Part shown: positions 37,309 through 50,400 of the stretch, in pieces
Layout: each line of letters opens with the position of its first letter
Numbering within the stretch: position 1 is the stretch's first letter
Assembly: GCA_023053685.1 (NCBI GenBank)
Contig: JALIGW010000059.1
Location: 1,922,001-1,986,000, forward strand
Length of the DNA stretch: 64,000 nucleotides
Direction: 5' to 3'
From: Diadophis punctatus similis
Taxonomy: Eukaryota > Chordata > Lepidosauria > Squamata > Dipsadidae
Notes under the pieces: model-generated
Database searches by the model: none
What the model saw: the letters and a program-made list of their open reading frames with translations, nothing else
What the model was told of the DNA's origin: nothing
Made by a program: the position numbers and the translations under genes

Positions 37309-38795
37309 CGTTTCTCAGAATTTGCCATAGAACTCAATTCAGCCCGAAAACCTCACTTTTGACATAGAGCTCAGAAATGAAAAAGAAACACATATCCATG
37401 TTCCCCAGGGTGTGGAAAGCCAAATTACCACACCATTTTCAGATCCGAGCTTTCCCTGTGGAGTTAGCCCAAGCCGTATCTCATAATTTGCCTTAGGACT
37501 CAATTATAACAGAAAACTTCACTTTTGACACAGAGCTCAGAAATGAAAAAGATACACATATTCATGTTCTCCAGGGTCTGGAAAGCCGAATTCTGACACC
37601 ATTTTCAGATCCGAGCTTTCCCTGAGGAGTTAGCCCAAGCCTTATCATACAATTTGCCTTTGGACTCAATTCAGCCCGAAAACCTCACTTTTGACACAGA
37701 GCTCAGAAATGAAAAAGAAACACATATCCATGTTCCCCAGGGTATGGAAAACCGAATTCCCACACCATTTGCCGATCCGAGCATTCCCTGAGGAATTAGC
37801 CCAAGCCGTATCTCATAATTTGCCTTTGGACTCAATTCAGCCCGAAAACCTCACTATTGACACAGAGCTCAGAAATGAAAAAGAAACACATATCCATGTT
37901 CCCCAGGGTATGGAAAACCAAATTACCACATCATTTGCCGATCCGAGCATTCCCTGAGGAATTAGCCCAAGGCGTTTCTCAGAATTTGCCATAGAACTCA
38001 ATTCAGCCCGAAAACTTCACTTTTGACACAGAGCTCAGAAATGAAAAAGAAACACATATTCATGTTCCCTAGGGTCTGGAAAGCCAAATTCTCACACCAT
38101 TTTCAGATCCGAGCTTTCCCTGTGGAGTTAGCCCAAGCCGTATCTCATAATTTGCCTTAGGATTCAATTCAACCAGAAAACTTCACTTTTGACACAGAGC
38201 CCAGAAATGAAAAAGAAACACATATTCATGTTCCCCAGGGTCTGGAAAGCCAAAATCTCACAAAATTTTCAGATCCAAGCATTCCCTGAGGAATTAGCCC
38301 AAGCCGTATCATAGAATTTACCTTACGACTCAATTCACCCTGAAAACCTCACTTTTGACACAGAGCTGAGAAATGAAAAAGAAACACATATCCATGTTCC
38401 CCAGGGTATGGAAAGCCAAAATCTCACACCATTTTCAGATCCAAGCATTCCCTGAGGAATTAGCCCAAGCCGTATCTGATAATTTGCCTTAGGATTCAAT
38501 TCAACCAGAAAAGTTCACTTTTGACACAGAGCTCAGAAATGAAAAAGAAACACATATTCATGTTCCCCAGGGTCTGGAAAGCCAAAATCTCACAAAATTT
38601 TCAGATCCAAGCATTCCCTGAGGAATTAGCCCAAGCCGTATCATAGAATTTACCTTAAGACTCAATTCAGCCCAAAAACCTCACTTTTGACACAGAGCTC
38701 AGAAATGAAAAAGAAACACATATACATGTTCCCCAGTGTATGGAAAAGCAAATTCCCACACCATTTTCAGATCCGAGCAATCCCTGAGGAATTAG
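35970..38795 (+). repeat. 17-mer HOR, copy 1 (2,826-bp period)
   Basis: Positions 35970-38885 match 38796-41711 at constant offset 2,826 (17 monomers plus 4 bp). Differences are few: a patch at 37441-37465, 'cagtgtatgg' versus 'cagggtatgg' in the class j copy, and 'aacctctc' versus 'aacctcac'. It includes class g, h, h', i, c, the gtatcagag class d monomer, e, f, a, c and j. Confidence 0.92.
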
Positions 38796-41711
38796 CCCAA
38801 GCCGTATCATAGAATTTACCTTACGACTCAATTCAGCCCGAAAACCTCACTTTTGACACAGAGCTCAGAAATGAAAAAGAAACACATACAGTATCCCTGT
38901 TCCCTAGGGTCTGGAAAGCCAAATTCTCACACCATTTTCAGATCCGAGCTTTCCCTGTTGAGTTAGCCCAAGCCGTATCTCAGAATTTGCCTTGTGACTC
39001 AATTCAACCAGAAAACTTCACTTTTAACACAGAGCTCAGAAATGAAAAAGAAACACATAGCCATGATCCCCAGGTTGTGGAAAGACAAAATCTCACACAA
39101 TTTTCAGATCCGAGCTTTCCCTGAGGAGTTAGCCAAAGGCCTATCTCAGAATTTTCCATAGAAATCAATTCAGCCAGAAACTTCACTTTTGACACAGAGG
39201 TCAGAAATGAAAAACAAACACATATCCATGTTCCCCAGGGTGTGGAAAGCCAAATTACCACACTATTTTCAGGTCCTAGTTTTCCCTGAGGAATTAGCCA
39301 AAGCCGTATCTCATAATTTGCCTTAGGACTCAATTCAGCCAGAAAACTTCACTCTTGACACAGAGCTCAGAAATGAAAAAGAAATACATATTCATGTTCC
39401 CTAGGGTCGGGAAAGCCAAATTTTCACACCATTTTCAGATCCGAGCATTCCCTGAGGAATTAGCCCAAGCCGTATCATAGAATTTACCTTACGACTCAAT
39501 TCAGCCCGAAAACCTCACTATTGACACAGAGCTCAGAAATGAAAAAGAAACACATATCCATGTTCCCCAGGGTATGGAAAACCAAATTACCACACCATTT
39601 GCCGATCCGAGCATTCCCTGAGGAATTAGCCCAAGGCGTTTCTCAGAATTTGCCATAGAACTCAATTCAGCCCGAAAACTTCACTTTTGACACAGAGCTC
39701 AGAAATGAAAAAGAAACACATATTCATGTTCCCCAGGGTCTGGAAAGCCAAATTCTCACACCATTTTCAGATCCGAGCTTTCCCTGTGGAGTTAGCCCAA
39801 GCCGTATCTCATAATTTGCCTTAGGATTCAATTCAACCAGAAAACTTCACTTTTGACACAGAGCTCAGAAATGAAAAAGAAACACATATTCATGTTCCCC
39901 AGGGCCTGGAAAGCCAAAACCTCACAAAATTTTCAGATCCAAGCATTCCCTGAGGAATTAGCCCAAGCCGTATCAGAGAATTTACCTTACGACTCAATTC
40001 AGCCCGAAAACCTCACTTTTGACACAGAGCTCAGAAATGAAAAAGAAACACATATCCATGTTCCCCAGGGTATGGAAAGCCGAATTCCCACACCATTTGC
40101 AGATCTGAGCTTTCCCTGAGGACTTAGCCCAAGGCGTTTCTCAGAATTTGCCATAGAACTCTATTCAGCCCGAAAACCTCACTTTTGACATAGAGCTCAG
40201 AAATGAAAAAGAAACACATATCCATGTTCCCCAGGGTGTGGAAAGCCAAATTACCACACCATTTTCAGGTCCGAGTTTTCCCTGAGGAATTAGCCCAAGC
40301 CGTATCTCATAATTTGCCTTAGGACTCAATTATAACAGAAAACTTCACTTTTGACACAGAGCTCAGAAATGAAAAAGATACACATATTCATGTTCTCCAG
40401 GGTCTGGAAAGCCGAATTCTGACACCATTTTCAGATCCGAGCTTTCCCTGAAAAGTTAGCCCAAGCCTTATCATAGAATTTGCCTTTGGACTCAATTCAG
40501 CCCGAAAACCTCACTTTTGACACAGAGCTCAGAAATGAAAAAGAAACACATATCCATGTTCCCCAGGGTATGGAAAACCGAATTCCCACACCATTTGCCG
40601 ATCCGAGCATTCCCTGAGGAATTAGCCCAAGCCGTATCTCATAATTTGCCTTTGGACTCAATTCAGCCCGAAAACCTCACTATTGACACAGAGCTCAGAA
40701 ATGAAAAAGAAACACATATCCATGTTCCCCAGGGTATGGAAAACCAAATTACCACATCATTTGCCGATCCGAGCATTCCCTGAGGAATTAGCCCAAGGCG
40801 TTTCTCAGAATTTGCCATAGAACTCAATTCAGCCCGAAAACTTCACTTTTGACACAGAGCTCAGAAATGAAAAAGAAACACATATTCATGTTCCCTAGGG
40901 TCTGGAAAGCCAAATTCTCACACCATTTTCAGATCCGAGCTTTCCCTGTGGAGTTAGCCCAAGCCGTATCTCATAATTTGCCTTAGGATTCAATTCAACC
41001 AGAAAACTTCACTTTTGACACAGAGCCCAGAAATGAAAAAGAAACACATATTCATGTTCCCCAGGGTCTGGAAAGCCAAAATCTCACAAAATTTTCAGAT
41101 CCAAGCATTCCCTGAGGAATTAGCCCAAGCCGTATCATAGAATTTACCTTACGACTCAATTCACCCTGAAAACCTCACTTTTGACACAGAGCTGAGAAAT
41201 GAAAAAGAAACACATATCCATGTTCCCCAGGGTATGGAAAGCCAAAATCTCACACCATTTTCAGATCCAAGCATTCCCTGAGGAATTAGCCCAAGCCGTA
41301 TCTGATAATTTGCCTTAGGATTCAATTCAACCAGAAAAGTTCACTTTTGACACAGAGCTCAGAAATGAAAAAGAAACACATATTCATGTTCCCCAGGGTC
41401 TGGAAAGCCAAAATCTCACAAAATTTTCAGATCCAAGCATTCCCTGAGGAATTAGCCCAAGCCGTATCATAGAATTTACCTTAAGACTCAATTCAGCCCA
41501 AAAACCTCACTTTTGACACAGAGCTCAGAAATGAAAAAGAAACACATATACATGTTCCCCAGGGTATGGAAAAGCAAATTCCCACACCATTTTCAGATCC
41601 GAGCAATCCCTGAGGAATTAGCCCAAGCCGTATCATAGAATTTACCTTACGACTCAATTCAGCCCGAAAACCTCACTTTTGACACAGAGCTCAGAAATGA
41701 AAAAGAAACAC
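38796..41711 (+). repeat. 17-mer HOR, copy 2
   Basis: Directly tandem to copy 1. The unit ends where this copy goes on to 'catatccatgttccccagg' while copy 1 enters the next class g monomer. It carries a private 'cctgaaaagttagccc' at about 40448. Its parts were later reused: 38870-41150 matches 42695-44975 (offset 3,825, 23 monomers) and 40010-42705 matches 47656-50351 (offset 7,646, 46 monomers). Confidence 0.92.
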
Positions 41712-42694
41712 ATATCCATGTTCCCCAGGTTATGGAAAACAGAATTCCCACACCATTTGCAGATCCGAGCATTCCCTGATGAATTAGCCCAAGCCGTATC
41801 ATAGAATTTACCTTACGACTCAATTCAGCCCGAAAACCTCACTTTTGACACAGAGCTCAGAAATGAAAAAGAAACACATACAGTATTCCTGTTCCCTAGG
41901 GTCTGGAAAGCCAAATTCTCACACCATTTTCAGATCCAAGCTTTCCCTGTTGAGTTTGCCCAAGCCGTATCTCAGAATTTGCCTTGGGACTCAATTCAGC
42001 CAGAAAACTTCACTTTTGACACAGAGCTCAGAAATGAAAAAGAAACACATAGCCATGATCCCCAGGGTGTGGAAAGACAAAATCTCACACAATCTTCAGA
42101 TCCGAGCTTTCCCTGAGGAGTTAGCCAAAGGCCTATCTCAGAATTTGCCCTAGAAATCAATTCAGCCAGAAACTTCAGTTTTGACACAGAGCTCAGAAAT
42201 GAAAAAGAAACACATATTCATTTTCCCAGGGTCTGGAAAGCCAAATTCTCACACCATTTTCAGATCCGAGCTTTCCCTGAGGAATTAGCCCAAGGCGTTT
42301 CTCAGAATTTGCCATAGAACTCAATTATAACAGAAAACTTCACTTTTGACACAGAGCTCAGAAATGAAATAGAAACACATATTCTTGTTCCCTAGGCTCT
42401 GGAAAGAGAAAATCTCACACAATTTTCAGATCCGAGCTTTCCCTGAGGAGTTAGCCAAAGCCTTATCATAGAATTTGCCTTACGACTCAATTCATCCCGA
42501 AAACCTCACTTTTGACACAGAGCTCAGAAATGAAAAAGAAACACATATCCATGTTCCCCAGGGTATGGAAAACCGAATTCCCACACCATTTGCCGATCCG
42601 AGCATTCCCTGAGGAATTAGCCCAAGCCGTATCATAGAATTTACCTTACGACTCAATTCAGCCCAAAAACCTCACTTTTGACACAGAGCTCAGA
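41712..42694 (+). repeat. Class j/g/h/a/b/c linking block
   Basis: This block matches 49358-50340 (offset 7,646) and 55340-56322 (a further 5,982). It holds 'gttatggaaaacagaattcc', class g with 'gagtttgcccaagccg', class h subtype with 'gccctagaaatc', class a-like, class b with 'gagaaaatctc' and a class c monomer preceded by 'ttcatcccgaaaacc'. Confidence 0.85.
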
Positions 42695-44975
42695 AATGAA
42701 AAAGAAACACATACAGTATCCCTGTTCCCTAGGGTCTGGAAAGCCAAATTCTCACACCATTTGCCGATCCGAGCTTTCCCTGTTGAGTTAGCCCAAGCCG
42801 TATCTCAGAATTTGCCTTGGGACTCAATTCAGCCAGAAAACTTCACTTTTAACACAGAGCTCAGAAATGAAAAAGAAACACATAGCCATGATCCCCAGGT
42901 TGTGGAAAGACAAAATCTCACACAATTTTCAGATCCGAGCTTTCCCTGAGGAGTTAGCCAAAGGCCTATCTCAGAATTTGCCATAGAAATCAATTCAGCC
43001 AGAAACTTCACTTTTGACACAGAGGTCAGAAATGAAAAACAAACACATATCCATGTTCCCCAGGGTGTGGAAAGCCAAATTACCACACTATTTTCAGGTC
43101 CTAGTTTTCCCTGAGGAATTAGCCAAAGCCGTATCTCATAATTTGCCTTAGGACTCAATTCAGCCAGAAAACTTCACTCTTGACACAGAGCTCAGAAATG
43201 AAAAAGAAATACATATTCATGTTCCCTAGGGTCGGGAAAGCCAAATTTTCACACCATTTTCAGATCCGAGCATTCCCTGAGGAATTAGCCCAAGCCGTAT
43301 CATAGAATTTACCTTACGACTCAATTCAGCCCGAAAACCTCACTATTGACACAGAGCTCAGAAATGAAAAAGAAACACATATCCATGTTCCCCAGGGTAT
43401 GGAAAACCAAATTACCACACCATTTGCCGATCCGAGCATTCCCTGAGGAATTAGCCCAAGGCGTTTCTCAGAATTTGCCATAGAACTCAATTCAGCCCGA
43501 AAACTTCACTTTTGACACAGAGCTCAGAAATGAAAAAGAAACACATATTCGTGTTCCCCAGGGTCTGGAAAGCCAAATTCTCACACCATTTTCAGATCCG
43601 AGCTTTCCCTGTGGAGTTAGCCCAAGCCGTATCTCATAATTTGCCTTAGGATTCAATTCAACCAGAAAACTTCACTTTTGACACAGAGCTCAGAAATGAA
43701 AAAGAAACACATATTCATGTTCCCCAGGGCCTGGAAAGCCAAAACCTCACAAAATTTTCAGATCCAAGCATTCCCTGAGGAATTAGCCCAAGCCGTATCA
43801 GAGAATTTACCTTACGACTCAATTCAGCCCGAAAACCTCTCTTTTGACACAGAGCTCAGAAATGAAAAAGAAACACATATCCATGTTCCCCAGGGTATGG
43901 AAAGCCGAATTCCCACACCATTTGCAGATCTGAGCTTTCCCTGAGGACTTAGCCCAAGGCGTTTCTCAGAATTTGCCATAGAACTCAATTCAGCCCGAAA
44001 ACCTCACTTTTGACATAGAGCTCAGAAATGAAAAAGAAACACATATCCATGTTCCCCAGGGTGTGGAAAGCCAAATTACCACACCATTTTCAGGTCCGAG
44101 TTTTCCCTGAGGAATTAGCCCAAGCCGTATCTCATAATTTGCCTTAGGACTCAATTATAACAGAAAACTTCACTTTTGACACAGAGCTCAGAAATGAAAA
44201 AGATACACATATTCATGTTCTCCAGGGTCTGGAAAGCCGAATTCTGACACCATTTTCAGATCCGAGCTTTCCCTGAGGAGTTAGCCCAAGCCTTATCATA
44301 GAATTTGCCTTTGGACTCAATTCAGCCCGAAAACCTCACTTTTGACACAGAGCTCAGAAATGAAAAAGAAACACATATCCATGTTTCCCAGGGTATGGAA
44401 AACCGAATTCCCACACCATTTGCCGATCCGAGCATTCCCTGAGGAATTAGCCCAAGCCGTATCTCATAATTTGCCTTTGGACTCAATTCAGCCCGAAAAC
44501 CTCACTATTGACACAGAGCTCAGAAATGAAAAAGAAACACATATCCATGTTCCCCAGGGTATGGAAAACCAAATTACCACATCATTTGCCGATCCGAGCA
44601 TTCCCTGAGGAATTAGCCCAAGGCGTTTCTCAGAATTTGCCATAGAACTCAATTCAGCCCGAAAACTTCACTTTTGACACAGAGCTCAGAAATGAAAAAG
44701 AAACACATATTCATGTTCCCTAGGGTCTGGAAAGCCAAATTCTCACACCATTTTCAGATCCGAGCTTTCCCTGTGGAGTTAGCCCAAGCCGTATCTCATA
44801 ATTTGCCTTAGGATTCAATTCAACCAGAAAACTTCACTTTTGACACAGAGCCCAGAAATGAAAAAGAAACACATATTCATGTTCCCCAGGGTCTGGAAAG
44901 CCAAAATCTCACAAAATTTTCAGATCCAAGCATTCCCTGAGGAATTAGCCCAAGCCGTATCATAGAATTTACCTT
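42695..44975 (+). repeat. 23-mer-spaced copy of the core unit
   Basis: The block is collinear with 38870-41150 at offset 3,825 (23 monomers plus 7 bp). It differs in the class g monomer ('catttgccgatccgagc' near 42759) and at 'tattcgtgttcccc' near 43550. The match ends where this copy reads 'cagcccaaaaacc' and the other 'caccctgaaaacc'. Confidence 0.87.
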
Positions 44976-46089
44976 ACGACTCAATTCAGCCCAAAAACCT
45001 CACTTTTGACACAGAGCTCAGAAATGAAAAAGAAACACATATCCATGTTCCCCAGGGTATGGAAAAGCAAATTCCCACACCATTTTCAGATCCGAGCAAT
45101 CCCTGAGGAATTAGCCCAAGCCGTATCATAGAATTTACCTTACGACTCAATTCAGCCGGAAAACCTCACTTTTGACACAGAGCTCAGAAATGAAAAAGAA
45201 ACACATACAGTATCCCTGTTCCCTAGGGTCTGGAAAGCCAAATTCTCACACCATTTTCAGATCCGAGCTTTCCCTGTTGAGTTAGCCCAAGCCGTATCTC
45301 AGAATTTGCCTTGGGACTCAATTCAGCCAGAAAACTTCACTTTTAACACAGAGCTCAGAAATGAAAAAGAAACACATAGCCATGATCCCCAGGTTGTGGA
45401 AAGACAAAATCTCACACAATTTTCAGATCCGAGCTTTCCCTGAGGAGTTAGCCAAAGGCCTATCTCAGAATTTGCCATAGAAATCAATTCAGCCAGAAAC
45501 TTCACTTTTGACACAGAGGTCAGAAATGAAAAACAAACACATATCCATGTTCCCCAGGGTGTGGAAAGCCAAATTACCACACTATTTTCAGGTCCTAGTT
45601 TTCCCTGAGGAATTAGCCAAAGCCGTATCTCATAATTTGCCTTAGGACTCAATTCAGCCAGAAAACTTCACTCTTGACACAGAGCTCAGAAATGAAAAAG
45701 AAATACATATTCATGTTCCCTAGGGTCGGGAAAGCCAAATTTTCACACCATTTTCAGATCCGAGCATTCCCTGAGGAATTAGCCCAAGCCGTATCATAGA
45801 ATTTACCTTACGACTCAATTCAGCCCGAAAACCTCACTATTGACACAGAGCTCAGAAATGAAAAAGAAACACATATCCATGTTCCCCAGGGTATGGAAAG
45901 CCGAATTCCCACACCATTTGCAGATCTGAGCTTTCCCTGAGGACTTAGCCCAAGGCGTTTCTCAGAATTTGCCATAGAACTCAATTCAGCCCGAAAACCT
46001 CACTTTTGACATAGAGCTCAGAAATGAAAAAGAAACACATATCCATGTTCCCCAGGGTGTGGAAAGCCAAATTACCACACCATTTTCAG
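44976..46089 (+). repeat. Truncated core unit (15-mer spacing)
   Basis: A class j monomer at 45065 is followed by 45160-45898, which matches 42666-43404 at offset 2,494 (15 monomers). After the 'cactattgacac' monomer it jumps from the class c position straight to class e (45897 onwards), skipping monomers present in the related units. It then continues into class f. Confidence 0.82.
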
Positions 46090-47090
46090 GTCCGAGTTTT
46101 CCCTGAGGAATTAGCCCAAGCCGTATCTCATAATTTGCCTTAGGACTCAATTATAACAGAAAACTTCACTTTTGACACAGAGCTCAGAAATGAAAAAGAT
46201 ACACATATTCATGTTCTCCAGGGTCTGGAAAGCCGAATTCTGACACCATTTTCAGATCCGAGCATTCCCTGAGGAATTAGCCCAAGCCGTATCTCATAAT
46301 TTGCCTTTGGACTCAATTCAGCCCGAAAACCTCACTATTGACACAGAGCTCAGAAATGAAAAAGAAACACATATCCATGTTCCCCAGGGTATGGAAAACC
46401 AAATTACCACATCATTTGCCGATCCGAGCATTCCCTGAGGAATTAGCCCAAGGCGTTTCTCAGAATTTGCCATAGAACTCAATTCAGCCCGAAAACTTCA
46501 CTTTTGACACAGAGCTCAGAAATGAAAAAGAAACACATATTCATGTTCCCTAGGGTCTGGAAAGCCAAATTCTCACACCATTTTCAGATCCGAGTTTTCC
46601 CTGAGGAATTAGCCCAAGCCGTATCTCATAATTTGCCTTAGGACTCAATTATAACAGAAAACTTCACTTTTGACACAGAGCTCAGAAATGAAAAAGATAC
46701 ACATATTCATGTTCTCCAGGGTCTGGAAAGCCGAATTCTGACACCATTTTCAGATCCGAGCATTCCCTGAGGAATTAGCCCAAGCCGTATCTCATAATTT
46801 GCCTTTGGACTCAATTCAGCCCGAAAACCTCACTATTGACACAGAGCTCAGAAATGAAAAAGAAACACATATCCATGTTCCCCAGGGTATGGAAAACCAA
46901 ATTACCACATCATTTGCCGATCCGAGCATTCCCTGAGGAATTAGCCCAAGGCGTTTCTCAGAATTTGCCATAGAACTCAATTCAGCCCGAAAACTTCACT
47001 TTTGACACAGAGCTCAGAAATGAAAAAGAAACACATATTCATGTTCCCTAGGGTCTGGAAAGCCAAATTCTCACACCATTTTCAGATCCG
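46090..47090 (+). repeat. 3-mer tandem duplication (498 bp, in phase)
   Basis: Positions 46090-46590 and 46588-47088 match base for base as far as I can read, at offset 498. The unit is: class f tail, class a with 'aaagatacac', then class c-like with 'cactattgac'. The junction at about 46585-46600 joins 'ccattttcagatccgag' to 'ttttccctgagg', a chimera of two monomer classes that keeps the 166-bp phase. Confidence 0.9.
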
Positions 47091-47444
47091 AGCTTTCCCT
47101 GTGGAGTTAGCCCAAGCCGTATCTCATAATTTGCCTTAGGATTCAATTCAACCAGAAAACTTCACTTTTAACACAGAGCTCAGAAATGAAAAAGAAACAC
47201 ATAGCCATGATCCCCAGGTTGTGGAAAGACAAAATCTCACACAATTTTCAGATCCGAGCTTTCCCTGAGGAGTTAGCCAAAGGCCTATCTCAGAATTTGC
47301 CATAGAAATCAATTCAGCCAGAAACTTCACTTTTGACACAGAGGTCAGAAATGAAAAACAAACACATATCCATGTTCCCCAGGGTGTGGAAAGCCAAATT
47401 ACCACACTATTTTCAGGTCCTAGTTTTCCCTGAGGAATTAGCCA
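47091..47444 (+). repeat. Core-module remnant (11-mer spacing)
   Basis: Class h and the following class-f-like monomer match 45335-45630 at offset 1,825 (11 monomers minus 1 bp). Class g, which normally precedes class h, is missing: class h is joined directly to an 'attcaattcaaccag' monomer end near 47155. Confidence 0.82.
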
Positions 47445-50400
47445 AAGCCGTATCTCATAATTTGCCTTAGGACTCAATTCAGCCAGAAAACTTCACTCTT
47501 GACACAGAGCTCAGAAATGAAAAAGAAATACATATTCATGTTCCCTAGGGTCGGGAAAGCCAAATTTTCACACCATTTTCAGATCCGAGCATTCCCTGAG
47601 GAATTAGCCCAAGCCGTATCATAGAATTTACCTTACGACTCAATTCAGCCCGAAAACCTCTCTTTTGACACAGAGCTCAGAAATGAAAAAGAAACACATA
47701 TCCATGTTCCCCAGGGTATGGAAAGCCGAATTCCCACACCATTTGCAGATCTGAGCTTTCCCTGAGGACTTAGCCCAAGGCGTTTCTCAGAATTTGCCAT
47801 AGAACTCAATTCAGCCCGAAAACCTCACTTTTGACATAGAGCTCAGAAATGAAAAAGAAACACATATCCATGTTCCCCAGGGTGTGGAAAGCCAAATTAC
47901 CACACCATTTTCAGGTCCGAGTTTTCCCTGAGGAATTAGCCCAAGCCGTATCTCATAATTTGCCTTAGGACTCAATTATAACAGAAAACTTCACTTTTGA
48001 CACAGAGCTCAGAAATGAAAAAGATACACATATTCATGTTCTCCAGGGTCTGGAAAGCCGAATTCTGACACCATTTTCAGATCCGAGCTTTCCCTGAGGA
48101 GTTAGCCCAAGCCTTATCATAGAATTTGCCTTTGGACTCAATTCAGCCCGAAAACCTCACTTTTGACACAGAGCTCAGAAATGAAAAAGAAACACATATC
48201 CATGTTCCCCAGGGTATGGAAAACCGAATTCCCACACCATTTGCCGATCCGAGCATTCCCTGAGGAATTAGCCCAAGCCGTATCTCATAATTTGCCTTTG
48301 GACTCAATTCAGCCCGAAAACCTCACTATTGACACAGAGCTCAGAAATGAAAAAGAAACACATATCCATGTTCCCCAGGGTATGGAAAACCAAATTACCA
48401 CATCATTTGCCGATCCGAGCATTCCCTGAGGAATTAGCCCAAGGCGTTTCTCAGAATTTGCCATAGAACTCAATTCAGCCCGAAAACTTCACTTTTAACA
48501 CAGAGCTCAGAAATGAAAAAGAAACACATATTCATGTTCCCTAGGGTCTGGAAAGCCAAATTCTCACACCATTTTCAGATCCGAACTTTCCCTGTGGAGT
48601 TAGCCCAAGCCGTATCTCATAATTTGCCTTAGGATTCAATTCAACCAGAAAACTTCACTTTTGACACAGAGCCCAGAAATGAAAAAGAAACACATATTCA
48701 TGTTCCCCAGGGTCTGGAAAGCCAAAATCTCACAAAATTTTCAGATCCAAGCATTCCCTGAGGAATTAGCCCAAGCCGTATCATAGAATTTACCTTACGA
48801 CTCAATTCACCCTGAAAACCTCACTTTTGACACAGAGCTGAGAAATGAAAAAGAAACACATATCCATGTTCCCCAGGGTATGGAAAGCCAAAATCTCACA
48901 CCATTTTCAGATCCAAGCATTCCCTGAGGAATTAGCCCAAGCCGTATCTGATAATTTGCCTTAGGATTCAATTCAACCAGAAAAGTTCACTTTTGACACA
49001 GAGCTCAGAAATGAAAAAGAAACACATATTCATGTTCCCCAGGGTCTGGAAAGCCAAAATCTCACAAAATTTTCAGATCCAAGCATTCCCTGAGGAATTA
49101 GCCCAAGCCGTATCATAGAATTTACCTTAAGACTCAATTCAGCCCAAAAACCTCACTTTTGACACAGAGCTCAGAAATGAAAAAGAAACACATATACATG
49201 TTCCCCAGGGTATGGAAAAGCAAATTCCCACACCATTTTCAGATCCGAGCAATCCCTGAGGAATTAGCCCAAGCCGTATCATAGAATTTACCTTACGACT
49301 CAATTCAGCCCGAAAACCTCACTTTTGACACAGAGCTCAGAAATGAAAAAGAAACACATATCCATGTTCCCCAGGTTATGGAAAACAGAATTCCCACACC
49401 ATTTTCAGATCCGAGCATTCCCTGATGAATTAGCCCAAGGCGTATCATAGAATTTACCTTACGACTCAATTCAGCCCGAAAACCTCACTTTTGACACAGA
49501 GCTCAGAAATGAAAAAGAAACACATACAGTATTCCTGTTCCCTAGGGTCTGGAAAGCCAAATTCTCACACCATTTTCAGATCCAAGCTTTCCCTGTTGAG
49601 TTTGCCCAAGCCGTATCTCAGAATTTGCCTTGGGACTCAATTCAGCCAGAAAACTTCACTTTTGACACAGAGCTCAGAAATGAAAAAGAAACACATAGCC
49701 ATGATCCCCAGGGTGTGGAAAGACAAAATCTCACACAATTTTCAGATCCGAGCTTTCCCTGAGGAGTTAGCCAAAGGCCTATCTCAGAATTTGCCCTAGA
49801 AATCAATTCAGCCAGAAACTTCAGTTTTGACACAGAGCTCAGAAATGAAAAAGAAACACATATTCATGTTCCCAGGGTCTGGAAAGCCAAATTCTCACAC
49901 CATTTTCAGATCCGAGCTTTCCCTGAGGAATTAGCCCAAGGCGTTTCTCAGAATTTGCCATAGAACTCAATTATAACAGAAAACTTCACTTTTGACACAG
50001 AGCTCAGAAATGAAATAGAAACACATATTCTTGTTCCCTAGGCTCTGGAAAGAGAAAATCTCACACAATTTTCAGATCCGAGCTTTCCCTGAGGAGTTAG
50101 CCAAAGCCTTATCATAGAATTTGCCTTTGGACTCAATTCATCCCGAAAACCTCACTTTTGACACAGAGCTCAGAAATGAAAAAGAAACACATATCCATGT
50201 TCCCCAGGGTATGGAAAACCGAATTCCCACACCATTTGCCGATCCGAGCATTCCCTGAGGAATTAGCCCAAGCCGTATCATAGAATTTACCTTACGACTC
50301 AATTCAGCCCGAAAACCTCACTTTTGACACAGAGCTCAGAAATGAAAAAGAAACACATATCCATGTTCCCCAGGTCTGGAAAGCCAAAATCTCACAAAAT

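Noticed and set aside
37691..37957. Recurring plus-strand open frames of 62-102 codons (also at 762, 2089, 40517, 44342, 48163, 54145, 55473 and others)
   Set aside because: Same reason: they begin at an ATG formed by 'cagaaatgaaaaag' or similar satellite bases, and copies of the same monomer carry stops in the same frame. They are not a tandem-repeat protein gene.
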